A stretch of 64,000 nt of DNA from Dactylis glomerata (Eukaryota > Streptophyta > Magnoliopsida > Poales > Poaceae), in the NCBI GenBank assembly GCA_007115705.1, contig QXEO01000222.1:4591176-4655175 (forward strand), written 5' to 3'. The notes beneath the pieces are model-generated. The model saw only the letters and a program-made list of their open reading frames with translations, was not told the DNA's origin and searched no databases. The stretch's first letter is position 1. Every line of letters begins with the position of its first letter. The translations under genes were made by a program, and so were the position numbers. Of this stretch, positions 22,952 to 34,515 are shown in pieces.

Positions 22952-25900
22952 TGTGACGACCTCAAATTTGATAACAAATTCGAAGTGCCCGTTATGTAAT
23001 CCATCACAATCCCAGAATCATTGTTGTGATTTACATAACGTAGTGGATATCACAGTCATAGCTACTAATAGCAAATAAAGGGAATTACATAGGTGGTCGC
23101 ACAGACCAAACCTTACATTATATCATCATGCAGCGGAATAACACTTTGGGTCCATATTGTCAAGCTTCAACCGCACAGGCAAAGCAGACAGTAGGAAACG
23201 AGCCTAATTCGCAAAGTCGTCAATGATTCCTTCCTCCTTGATTTTTCTCCTTCAAGTCTGGCCAAGTTAATAGCCAGGGACAGAGCCGTGAGTACATTGC
23301 ATGCACTCGCAAACCATCTCATAAATAAATGAATAGAGAATGCATAGTTCATATAGTGGTCTAAGCTCTAGGTTCATTTGCATAAAGCAGAATTTCCTTT
23401 CAAAGATCTTTTATCTAAAATGGTAAGAAAACGTTTAGCTCTTTATAAATCTCTAGATGGAGTCCCCCAAATGTCAATTCTTTTGTTCACCAAGTCACCT
23501 TCATGGTCATCAAAATTCATTGTCAAGTCACCTTTCTCAAATCATTTTCAAAGTAAAACTTGATAACGGCCAAGCAGCTCCAAACCAACCGTCCATGACC
23601 GCGGACGCGGCTATTCGAATAGTTTTACACTCTGCAGAGGTTGTACACTTTACCCACACCATCCGACTACTCATCGTGTGGGCAACTTCCCCGCATAACA
23701 ACATATGCCACGACAAGCAGTCGACCATTAATGTTTCACCTGCCCGCCTTAGCATAAACACTACCGCCTAGAGATGTACCCCTCAACACCGGAGTCCAAG
23801 AAGCTGTCCAGAGTGTGCAAAGTTCCCAGCCGCTTGACCCACCGGAATGCCACTAACCGAGGTAGGGTCCTACACCCGGCAGTCCATTTTCAATGAGGGC
23901 TCTTCGGCTTGTACCCCAACCACCTAAAAAGGAGGACAAGGCGAACCTAGGCCGTAGCCATAGGGTGCCCTGGAAGAGGAGTCCCTGGTCGGACTTCCAT
24001 TTACATTTTATAGGGTCTACACTAAGGAGACACAAGTACTCCACTAAGCCCTGTCCCATACCAGGATAATGTGGTCGCACTGTATGATTGGTCCAGTGGT
24101 ACTTCACTCATTTATCATTTTTGTCAAACCTTCATGTCACCTTCACCATGTCACCATTTTGTAAATAGTTTTCAAAGTCACCCTTGGGAAGGTTGCCCAT
24201 CTCCAAGGTTTGTATTTAAAAAAAATCATCCTTGGGCAAGGTTGCCCCTTTCCAAGGTTTTCATTTCAAAATCTTCATGATCTCCATTGGGGTTCCCACC
24301 TAGTCATTTTCCATGAATGCCTTCAGCTCAAGCATGATCCTCATGAGGGCACAAGGATCTAGGTAGGTATATTGGATAGACTTAGCTTGATGCGCTACTT
24401 AGCATCCACTAAGGAAAGGGTTTCTCAAAGGTAGGCTAGGTTTGATGCTCTTGATGTCATCCACAAAAAGGGTTGGATGCACTTGTCAAGAAAGACATCA
24501 CTACTTATTTGCATCTTGGTAACAATCATTGTAGCATGCATTTTTATTTAAAAGCAAGTAAACATGCATTATAAAACTGGGTAATGGTATGATCAAAAGA
24601 TGGCTTGCCTGGCTTGGCAATGTCATAGGCTTCTTCATCTTCATCTCGGGTTGGGTAGTCTCCATCACCATTGCTTGGTTGACTTCGGGATCCATTCTCC
24701 TTACTCTCGTTGTCGTCTAATCGTTGGAAAGCAAATAAGCATACAATCACCACACAATTCACAAACAACATCTATTTACTCAAATACACATACTTGGGTA
24801 AGGGAAGTGATCTAGGAAGTCTATGGAGAGTGGTTTCGATGATAATTGAGTTCCGATGGATGAGATGATTGAGTTGTTGTACCTAAGTAGGGTTTATTTA
24901 TTTTGGATTATAAAAATATCTCCTGCAAGTTCTTATTGACCAAAGTTCATATACTACTAGTATATATTCAAGATTATGGTTCAACTAAAGAGGCTTCATA
25001 GGATTTGGAGTATGTTTCTTTTATTGAAGCCATTTCTAGTTTGCAAAGATTTAGTGATCAAGTTTGAATCTTACAAGTAGAGTTTATGGATCCTAGTTGA
25101 ATGGGATCAAAGATCAATATTTAGAAATGTGGTTGATTCGAATTGGTTTCATATCATTTCCATATTTTGAGATAGGTGTGCAAGTTTGAGTTTCTAATTA
25201 CTACTATGTAGTATTAATTCTCCAAATACCTTCTACCAGATCACATGGACTAAGATCAACCTACAGATAGATAATTGGAAAGGTGGTATAACAATATATA
25301 AGAGCTCCATCAAAATTCCAATTATAGGTTTGAGTTTAATAAAATCCTATATGGCAAATGCCTATTTAACCATATGGGTAAATAGCATTTGATTTAAAAG
25401 GTTCAAAAATGAGATCTAATGGTATAGACAGATGGGTATCACTAATTGTGAATTTTCAAAGTTGGATTTATATTTTTAGGAATTTTATTCGAATTGATAT
25501 GAATTTTCTAAGGTGAAAAAGCTCCTGTTTTGTTATTTTTACTGCAACCAATCTGTAAATCTAATTGTGTTGAAACCACTTTTATTGGATAGCTTATGTT
25601 CTAAGGTTTCCAGAACATTTTTATTTGCTAGATTTGGATCGGTAGATCTCCGGGAAAACTAAATATACTAAAGCATCTGAAAACAATTTCGGAAATTCGC
25701 AAAATCGGAATAACCCTTTTTTTTATATCCGGGCCGAACACACAGACCACGCTGGGCCGGCCCGTTCGGCTGCAAGTGGCGGGTGACAGGGAAAAAAAAG
25801 AGGACCGGTCCGGCCTGCCAAGGGGCCCCACCGGTCAGAACTTAAACCGAACAGGTATCAGGCTTCTTCTTCCTCGTGCTACAGGAACGTAAACGAGAGC

Positions 25901-27508
25901 GAGCTACTGGGAGCAGGGCTGCGCACGGGGATCTCACCTGCGGCGATGGGGAGCGGCGGCGAGGTTGTCTAGGCGGCGGAGGAGCTTCTCCTCTTCCACC
26001 TTGTCCAGCCGGAAGCTCGAGGGAGCTGCTGGAACACTGGGAACGGCTGCACGCTCCGGAGCTCGGCCTACTCCGGCGAGCTCAAACCGGCGAGCAACTA
26101 GCGAGGAGATTATGTCTAGGAGGTTCCTGGGGATGGTGGGGTTCTTTTCAGGGAAGAATGACGGCCTTTTATAGTCGGGAGAGGGAGCACGGGGCGAGTG
26201 GATCTGGGGAGAGAGCGCGGCCGGTGTCGGCTAACGGAGGGACGCGGCGGTCGGTGCTTTCGGCGGAGGGCTGCAGTGTGCTGTGGGGTGCTGCTGGCGC
26301 GCTTGCAGGCTGCGGGGTGGTCTGGTTCAGAGGGAGCAAGTGAGGGGTCCGGGCGGTGGTTCTCCTCTGTTCTTCCTTGTCTCACGGCCGTGGTCGGGGC
26401 AGGGGATGCTGGGGCTCGACCAAGAGATGTCCTCAAGCATGGCTACAGGGCCTGGGACGAACGGAAACAGTGTTGGTCACAGTAGAATCGATTTTCTAGA
26501 TTTTTGCCCACCACGTGTTCGATGAAATGCCCGCAAGAAATCAAATTTCAAATTTTTGAAAACGGCCACCGTGGGTCTTCATCATATTGGACAAGGGTTC
26601 CAGGGATATTTTTGTTTCGAAGAAATAACAAGTTTTGCAAAAATTTATATTTCAAACTTGGGTATTGTCACTGTTTCAGATTCAAAGTTTGGCTGATGTT
26701 TGAGTTAGGTTCTGATTTGAATTTTGGTTTGAAACTTCTTGGTCAAGTTAGTATGCAGCCTGGTCAAGCTCAACTAACTGACCACACCCTTACTTGAGTT
26801 ACAGATTTCTTAATATAAGTGTCCAAAGTAGGGTAGTGGTTAACTTTTTCTAGATCATCTTTTCTTCTCTTTTTCTTTATTTCTCTTGCTTCTGGTTCCT
26901 TTGATCTTTGTGGTTCTTCTCTAATGCTTCTATTGGTTAAGTTTGAATTAACTAAACATTGCACCATAAATTAAAACCCACATGAAATCATAAAAGACCT
27001 ATATTAAAACTCTATGCATACATGAAATATGAAGTGCAGAAGGTTTAAATCTTGGTCCAAAGGTGTTAGTTTTCTTGTAGATGTCATGGAGTTGGGAAAT
27101 GACCTCTTATTTGAATTCAAACTTTGGTAGAATATTAAATAGAGTTCTAAGTTGATTTTTGTTTCACACTTTATAGTATTTGATTCTTTTCTATTTGTTT
27201 GTGATTGCTTGACTTAATTTTGGTTTGGCAAATGACCCAAATGGGTTTAGCACGCAACCATGCACAAACTTTAATAGTTAGAAAACTCTTTCTATTTCAC
27301 AAAAACATTTTACATGTATAATTATTTGTTTTAAAAACCCTTCCCATTCTCTTTTTATTTGAAGCATGGGAGCAAATGCTCAAATTCAGAAGTTTCGAAA
27401 AGGCAAGAAATTAATCTTATATGCACAATAAAAGTTTTTGTTGGCTCCAAAATTTGGGATTTTAATAAATCCATTTATTTCTATTTCCCAAAAATTTGGG
27501 TTGTTACA
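22952..27508 (-). repeat. 5' LTR of element B (4,557 bp)
   Basis: Nearly identical to 16101-20656. The TATA box CTATAAAAGG at 26165-26174 (minus strand) is the likely promoter of the element. Confidence 0.95.
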
Positions 27509-27513
27509 ATTAG

Positions 27514-28415
27514 CCGATCCCAGTTCAGGCCATTGCTTTTAAAAAGTTATTAGCTGAGCCCTTTCCACTTCCCATAATATATGCTTCTCTGTTTATGGTT
27601 GTACAATAATACTTGTACAATTAGGCATTCTTGATGTTATCCTAACTTTTTTAGGATTGCACTGTGTCCTATTCTTGATTGTCAAACAGAAGATTATATA
27701 ATTAAGTAAAGAATATGTCCATAGTATCAATAAGCATTGTTACAAATATGCTGACTGCTGTTTTGATAGTAAGTCGGATGCTTTTCTAAAACATAGGCGT
27801 TTATATTGTTGTTAGCACATGCAGTGTTCAGCTATTGAAGTTTCGTTTTGGCTTGCCTTCTGTTAATGTGGTGCCTGTTACATACAAGTAAAAATCTATA
27901 TTTGGTCACTGCGGATTTTTTAATCTAGCTATATTCATGTGACTTTTCAGAAAACCAGACAAAGGCCATCACTGATATCCCATGAGAGATAATTACAGGT
28001 TAGGAACTGTCACCCACTCTTGCATGATATATGTCTTCATCACTGATATCCCATGAGAGATAATCAGGACACTCAATGCTTGCAAAGTGCATTTATGTGT
28101 GACAATGGAATCCCAAGCTTAGGTATTTAGCGAGCTAGGACATGATGGTGTGAAGGGAAAATAAATCTGACATTGCATAGTGCATATAATTTCTAATGAC
28201 ATGAAATAATAAAATCTGGTGACGAGCATTTTATCATATTGAACATGAGTTAGCGTTCTGCTCTTTACTGTTTCTCTGATTTTCCTCACATTTGACTGTT
28301 GGTTAATTCATCTTTTCATTTGTGGCGGTGTCGGCTTTGGGTGGTAAAGGACCATGTCGTGTCCTCGAATGACCATGTTGCGAGAATGCTCATAGGCAGA
28401 TTATGTAGATGTTGT
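27514..28415. other. Intergenic sequence, no gene seen
   Basis: Resumes the sequence interrupted by element B. The 27-mer starting CATCACTGATATCCC occurs at about 27968 and 28036, a local duplication. No ORF worth calling. Confidence 0.55.
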
Positions 28416-28591
28416 TTTTACTGTTCCTTCCCTTGCTTCTGAACTTTGTAATGGAAAAAATATTCAGCAAGGTGATCGATCAATTCCCCTTAATTGTCCT
28501 TTTTATATTGTTTTCCCTCCCTTGCTTATCAACTTTGTAATGGACCAATATTCAGCAAGGTTATAGATCAATTCCCCTTAATTGTCCTTTT
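28416..28591. repeat. Imperfect tandem duplication of about 88 bp
   Basis: Two copies share CAACTTTGTAATGGA-like, TATTCAGCAAGG and CAATTCCCCTTAATTGTCC blocks in the same order at 28416-28503 and 28502-28591. Confidence 0.85.
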
Positions 28592-29596
28592 ATATTCTGA
28601 ATTTAGATCTGGTGTTATTTTAGTTCTTAAGAAGTTTGAATTCGTTTAGATAAACAAAACCGCAATGTTCACCTTAATTTCATGGGCCAGGTCATTGATA
28701 AATTCAGCTGTTAGGCTCCTAAATATAAACCTCCTTACTATCGACACATCTTTTTGAATTTGTTCATATCGCTATTAAATTATGATCTCATTTGAAATCT
28801 CCTACAAATTTGAGCCTTCATGCTACAGCTATGTAAATATCCATCGCTTTCATTTGGTAAAAACAAACGTACGTATTACTATTTTTCACGCACTTATAGT
28901 CGCTAAATTAATTCAAATTCAACGGGATCGTGTGCCAAGGCGCACCCCTAAATCTAGTGATATATGAGGACTAGAGGGGCTGCATGCATGCCTGCCTGCC
29001 TTTCATCCGGCGCTTTGTTTGTGTCCGGCATCTCCGACCCGTCCCCTGTGTATAGAGTCTCCATCATGTGTATAGAGTCTCTATCAGGAACGCCGAATAT
29101 AAACTAGCGACGCTTTTTAGCTTGAAGGACGCGACTGGAGAGCGTTTTTTATCCGCCGTCCTCCAAACGTTGTTTAGGGGACACGACAACTTTTGGGGGA
29201 ATAGGTCATATTCTTCTACCCTTTCCAATGGCTATTCACAACTATTACCTTAACACTAAAGAAGAGTTCGACCTAATGCTTTATTTCTGTCTTAGTGAAC
29301 TCGATTCGACATTAAAAGTATATTAATTCTTTTCCAATAAACAAAGACTTTTTTTTTGTAAATACTACGTATCTGAAGATGCTATCGGGAGATATAAGTG
29401 GGCCTGATTGGCCGACTAGCATTGACTCCACCTTTTCCATCCATCACCACAATGAACTGCTTAGTTTAGGCATAATGACACACAATCCGTAAATAAAATT
29501 AATAATAAAAATTCTAATGTGATAGATATATTTTCTTGAACCGTTTTAGAATAAGATGGTTATATGCTTTTGTGACCTGGAAGCACCGTAGCAGTA
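28592..29596. other. Intergenic sequence, no gene seen
   Basis: AT-rich, with GC-richer stretches near 28920-29060 and 29100-29180 that look like old DNA-transposon sequence. TGTATAGAGTCTC is repeated at about 29049 and 29068. No gene supported. Confidence 0.5.
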
Positions 29597-29599
29597 TAA

Positions 29600-30448
29600 G
29601 GGCCTGTTTGTTTGGACTGTCTGTGGCTGGCTGTACAGGGAAAGCTGCTGTGCAGGGAAAGCTGCTGTGTAGGGAAAGCTGCTGTTCTGAGTTTTACTGT
29701 TTGGCGAGTTGGCTGGCTGTCTAGTAGTATGCTAAAGAATTGTCTAAAATACCCTTGAAGTTTCGAGACCGTACATAATTACTTATTTAAGTGTATAACC
29801 ATATTTATTACTATAGACTACAATAAATACAAAATATTAAACAAACCAAATAATATACTCAAGTAAATATTAGTCAAAAATGTAGTTTCATAAATATTGT
29901 ACCAAATTACAGAGAAAGTAATCCTTGTCTAGTGTCCACACATGCACAAAAGCACAGCTAGTTCCAAACAAGTAATAAAGGGCACACATACGGTGATACG
30001 CACACAACCCTATGCAAATGTTACAACGTATACAGGGTGAATCGGTGATACAGCAGCTGCTAGCATCCACACGCGAGTAAGGGCCAGCTGGGAAGGGATC
30101 GGTTGGCGACGAATCGGGCGGGGTGGCGGCACAGTCGGGCTGAGAACATTTGTTTTTCTGATTCGCTCCACTATGTCCAGGAGAGAGAGAGCTAAAGAGG
30201 ACACAGAGATAACGTTTCGGTCCACCGGTGGCAATCCTCAGTAAATAATTAAAAGAAGAAGGGCAAGCCAAAATAATGGTTCAGCCGTTAAGGGGGAAGC
30301 TGCGGGAAGCACCTCATTAGGTGCTTCGCCCGGCCTGTCTATGGGCTGCTTTGGCTTTGGCAAAAGCCAGCTTGAAAGCCCACCTGTTTGTTTCGGTTTC
30401 ACAGCTTATTTTGGTGGAAAGCTGTAAAAAGCCCAAACAAACACCCCC
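29600..30448. mobile_element. Tourist-like (PIF/Harbinger-derived) MITE, 849 bp
   Basis: Left end GGGCCTGTTTGTTTGG (29600-29615) and right end, inverted, GGGGGTGTTTGTTTGG (30433-30448) match at 14 of 16 positions. TAA flanks both ends (29597-29599, 30449-30451), the 3-bp duplication of PIF/Harbinger insertions. No transposase inside. It ends 120 bp before the start codon of the PPR gene, so it probably forms part of that gene's promoter or 5' region. Confidence 0.82.
29637..29687. repeat. 17-bp unit repeated three times
   Basis: AGGGAAAGCTGCTGTGC, then the same with final T, then with TTC at the end, in perfect register inside the left part of the MITE. Confidence 0.9.
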
Positions 30449-30568
30449 TAAACTATCGGAGCACTGGATCAGCGACCACTCAACAAAGCGAACCTGGCCG
30501 TCCAGGATCTCATCGGACGGCTCATAAACCGCTCAAGTAGACTGCTAGTGCGCTACCTGCAAAATTCA

Positions 30569-32917
30569 ATGGAGGCGCGAGCGCGGCCCCTCGAGAGCAT
30601 CTCCCGCCACCATAAGCAGCTCCACGCGCACCTCCTCCGCCGCGGCCACCCCTTCCCGCCGGCGGACTGCCCCGAGCCCGACCGTGCCTACCTCTCCGTT
30701 CTGCGCGCCGCTTTCGCCGCTCCAGTCCTCGCGCTCACCGCCAGCGTCTGCCTCCGCCGCGCTGGCCTGCCAGCGCCGGGACGCCGCGCGTTCCCTGCGC
30801 TGCTCCGCGCCGTCGCCCGAACGCGCTGCGCCGAATCTGTTGGGAGCGCGCATGGCCTCGCAGTACGGGTTGGGGTCGAGGATGATGGGTTCGTCGGGAC
30901 CGCGCTGGTGGGAGCATATGCTGCGTGCCGGCGGGTGGGGGACGCCCGCAGGGTGTTCGATGGAATGTGGGATCGGGATCTTGTTGCCTGGGGCGTCATG
31001 CTTGACAGGTACTGCGCATGCTCCTGTGTTGGTGACGATTGTTTGCTGCAATCTGGGTACTCGGGTAATAGTTTGTGTAGCATTGTATCTCATGCCATTT
31101 ATTCTGTTTGCAAAAGGTTTTATGGACAAAATGGCACAAAGTCGAGATTTCACGCCAAGAACTTAAGTCAATAAATGTTTCTTTTTCGAGAAAGGTCCTA
31201 TTACTTGTTCTAAGGTTGGAACCATAGTTCAGCACTGCGAGTGACATCTCAAGATCTTTTCGACTGAAAAGATTTTCATATGAGGAATCTGTTGGATAAA
31301 ATTTTAGCCATATGGACTGAAAAGATAGTTACCAAAGTCGTCTTGAGTTTATTTTCTAAATTTATGCCAACCTAACTTTATATGTTTCAGAGGAATGCAA
31401 TTAGGTGACCTCTCAAAGGGTATAATTTACTTTGCTGATTGTTTATATGATATATTTGAAAATATGGAAAATGACGGAGCCCAATATTTATGTTTTTCCA
31501 ACATATATGTGTGCAGAGACTTTCGGTGCTTGCGGCAACAATGTCATTTCAAGTAGCTCTGTAAAATAATATTCCTTTCGTTTGTTGATTTGCATTTTCA
31601 CTGTAACTATGATATACCTGTCTAATATGAATCGACAGTTATTTTCAGAATCAAGATTACAAAGAAGCATTTCTTCTACTCAATAAGATGAAGAGTTCAA
31701 GAGTTGTGCCTGACCAAGTCATCCTTGCTACTGTTGTATCAACTTGTCGTCATACACGACACTTAAGATCCGGAAAAATCATTCACGCATATATACTGGT
31801 CTCAGGTATTTGTATTGATGCCCGCCTCAGTAGTGCTCTCATAAACATGTATGCTACTTGTGCGGACATGGAGATGGCCGAGAAGCTATACAATGGGATG
31901 CAAAGGAAGGACTTGGTATCATCAACTGCCATGGTGTGTGGATATGCCAAGAATGGAAAAATTGAGGTTGCCCGCTCCATATTCAATGGTATGCCGGACA
32001 AAGATGTGGTTTCTTGGAGTGCTATGATATCAGCATATGCTGAAAGTAACCAACCTACTGAAGCTTTGTATTTGTTTAAAGATATGCAAGAGTGTGGTGT
32101 CAGTCCTGATGAAATTACCATATTGAGCGTCATATCTGCATGTGCTAATATCAGGTCCCTTGACAAAGCCAGATGGATCCATTATTTTGTTGGGAATCAT
32201 CGCTTTTGTAAGATATTATCCATTTCCAATGCTCTTATTGATATGTTCTCAAAATGTGGGAGTTTAGAACTTGCCTTCAACATGTTCAATGCAATGCCTC
32301 AAAGAAATGTTATCACCTGGACAAGTATGATTGCTGCATTTGCTATGCATGGTGATGGCAGATCCGCCTTAAACCTCTTTGGGCAGATGAAAAGTGAAGG
32401 GATTGAACCCAATGGCGTGACATTTCTATGTTTGTTGTATGCTTGTGGCCATGCTGGTTTAGTTGATGAAGGCCGTTCCTTGTTCGAATGTATGGTTAGG
32501 GAATACAGGATCGAACCCAGGCATGAGCATTATGGCTGTATGGTGGATCTTTTGGGAAAGTCTAAACTACTGCAAGAAGCGGTTGACCTCATAGAGGCAA
32601 TGCACATAAGACCTAATGTGGCTATTTGGGGATCTCTGTTAACAACCTGCTGGATGCATGGTGATCTTAAGCTCGGGGCATTCGCTGCAAAGAAAATTTT
32701 GGAGTTGGATCTGAATCATGATGGAGCATACGTGCTTTTATCGAAGATACACGCAAAATCTGGTAACTGGAACAATGCTCGAGAGGCAAGGGGAGTAATG
32801 GAAGTCCATGGGGTTTCGAAAGAAACAGGCTGCAGTTGGTTAGAGCTGAATGGTGCTGTCCACAATTTTGGAGCTGGGGATGAGAAACATCAAGAAAATC
32901 GTAGGATCCATGTATAG
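30569..32917 (+). CDS. PLS-class pentatricopeptide repeat protein (E subgroup), two exons or one interrupted gene
   Basis: First part 30569-31027 (ATG at 30569) encodes an N-terminal region and an L/S repeat pair ending ...DLVAWGVMLDRYC. Second part 31649-32917 opens in phase 0 after a TTTTCAG acceptor and encodes about nine further PLS motifs (for example DVVSWSAMISAYAESNQPTE, NVITWTSMIAAFAMHGDG), then E1/E2 motifs (NVAIWGSLL, ETGCSWLELNG). Together about 575 aa. PLS proteins bind single-stranded RNA in mitochondria or plastids and mostly direct C-to-U editing; E-type members lack the DYW deaminase and recruit it. The interval 31028-31648 is an intron or an insertion: the only phase-preserving donor (TGT|GTTGGTG) is weak, while the better AG|GTACTG donor at 31009 would shift the frame. 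Most PLS genes are intronless, so an insertion is quite possible. GC-rich N-terminal codons followed by balanced codons are usual for grass genes. Confidence 0.8.
31028..31648 (+). other. Intron or insertion interrupting the PPR gene
   Basis: 621 bp with stops in all frames between two parts of one PLS repeat. The acceptor ATTTTCAG|AAT is good; the donor is weak. No terminal repeats or target duplication could be recognised. Confidence 0.55.
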
Positions 32918-33605
32918 CTTGGTGGTATTAGTTTCAAATTGAAAATTCATGGCTGTGCTACTCGGCTGCTCAGGGAGAAGCTCCTCCTTTATGTTGGCCT
33001 GATCAATTCCTGAAAGAGGATCTTCATTTTGCATCTATACATACAGACCTGAGGTAATTGTGAGGAACACCATTGCATTCTTATCTCTGTCATAATTGTA
33101 GTTGCGCATTGATTTTTATCATGATTCATCACAGGAATCATCTTACCGGGGATCAGTGGACAACAAATATCATACTTATGGCTGCACCACTTGTAGAATT
33201 TCGATATTTCATCAAGCTGAGCAGCAAGGTGGCAGCCTAATTTTCATTTATCAAAAAAGGAGGGCTTTGAGAGAAGATTACGCAGGGCTTTGAGAGATGT
33301 TAATATGGAGCATGCCATCCTATTTTCCTCATATTATGTATTGAGATGATATAATGGTGTTGTTTTTAGTAAATAATATTTCTTTGTCAGACCAAAGATA
33401 GTTCAGTATGCACTAAAGCCTGAACTTTAAGCTGTGTCGTTGGCACTGGGTCACCTCACTTCTGAAAATCATAGTCTGTGGACGACTGAATGTGTATATG
33501 GGCTGAGCAAAACAGGGTGATACGTTCAGACTCCAGGTGAAAAAGTATATACAGTTGTGCACATCTGTCTATATATACGAAAAAAACATGCAATTGAGAA
33601 TTTGA
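32918..33605 (+). other. 3' flank of the PPR gene
   Basis: After the TAG the reading frame continues as an E+-like tail for about 14 codons before losing meaning, so this is 3' UTR or decayed coding sequence. No further gene seen. Confidence 0.5.
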
Positions 33606-33925
33606 GATCTGATGTAGCTGTTTGCGAAGGCCTGTTGGATGTCTGCTGATCTTGAGCTCGATGCATTTGTTGCAAAGAAAACTTTGAGTTGGATTCTAAT
33701 CATGATGGAGCAGAAGTGCTTGATCATACACCCAAAACCTGGTAACTGTAATGATGCTCAGGAGGTGAGGGAATCCATGGGGTTTCGATAGAAACAGGTT
33801 GTAGTTTGATGGAGCTGAATGGCCCCGTTCACAAGTTTGCAGGTGGAGGTGAGAAATGTGCGGAAATTGATCGGATTCTTGTATAGCTTGATCTGGTAGC
33901 TGCAGATAGATGATTCATGGCTGTG
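33606..33925 (+). pseudogene. Decayed duplicate of the 3' end of the PPR gene
   Basis: Aligns with about 32615-32960 of the PPR gene: shared GATCTTGAGCTCGATGCATT-like, TTGGATTCTAATCATGATGG, CATGGGGTTTCGA and GAGCTGAATGG blocks in the same order. It has deletions, frameshifts and stops (for example a TAG soon after the CATGGGGTTTCGA block). Both copies carry the TATAGCTTG context of the stop codon, so that stop predates the duplication. The similarity reaches into the 3' UTR (ATTCATGGCTGTGCT). Confidence 0.88.
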
Positions 33926-34515
33926 CTCTGAATTTTAACGGTGTAAGTTTATGAGAGAGATGCTACTTTGCTGAAGTAGATTATGGTCATATGGTATAGA
34001 TATACTATGTTTAGCCCATTAGGTAGGTGCCTTTCTACCCGAGGTATCAGGACTTGGCGAGTAAGCTGAAGACAATATAAAGTGTGCTTGGGGATGCATA
34101 TCCTATGTTTTTTTTCCTATTTTGGCAATTTAAGCATGACGGAGGGAGTAGTAGAGTAACCTGAGAGTAACGATGCATACAAGTAAAGACATGATTCCTA
34201 GAAAAGTTGTATCTTGATTAGATGTGTTCTAAGGAAATCTTAGAAATACATGGTCGATTTCTGTTCCGATGTACTCCCTATGTCCCATGAAATAAGATGT
34301 TATATTGACTGTAATAGCAAAATTGTCATTTGCAACAGAGAGCGAGTAGAAATTTACTCAGAATATACACAAAAACCAAAAACAAATTGAGGTCTAGAAT
34401 TTTGCAAGTAAAAAAATTGTGATTCGCCATTGTGAACAGCATACTACTTCACAGGACTAATTTCAATTTCATGAGATCGTAGCGCATCATGGGCTGGCTC
34501 CAAGTCCCAACTTCA
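33926..34515. other. Intergenic, with two truncated Stowaway-like ends
   Basis: GACGGAGGGAGTA near 34137-34149 looks like the right end of a Stowaway element lacking its left end; TACTCCCTATGTCCCATGAA at 34271-34290 looks like a left end lacking its right end. No gene in between. Confidence 0.45.

Larger units (their letters stand above)
16101..27508 (-). mobile_element. Complete LTR retrotransposon B with giant LTRs and only a Gag-like ORF
   Basis: Direct repeats 16101-20656 (4,556 bp) and 22952-27508 (4,557 bp) flank a 2,295-bp interior; the element is bounded by the duplication ATTAG (16096-16100, 27509-27513). A TGGTATCAGAGC primer site (initiator tRNA-Met type) adjoins the right LTR on the minus strand and a G-rich polypurine tract adjoins the left one, so the right repeat is the 5' LTR. 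By eye the LTRs differ by only about four substitutions (16382, 18977, 19008, 20296 in the left copy) and one T-run length change, which implies insertion tens of thousands of years ago at the usual grass LTR rate. The polypurine context (a GGGACGA hairpin then AAGGGGGGAAGAG) and the TGTAACA LTR start resemble Tekay/Del chromoviruses. With no pol, it is LARD/TR-GAG-like and must be moved in trans. Confidence 0.95.

Noticed and set aside
16101..27508. Large segmental duplication of 4.5 kb
   Set aside because: The copies have TG/CA ends, primer site, polypurine tract and an ATTAG target duplication; they are LTRs.
30566..31153. Minus-strand ORFs of 131-195 codons opposite the PPR gene
   Set aside because: Shadows of the GC-rich first exon of the PPR gene.
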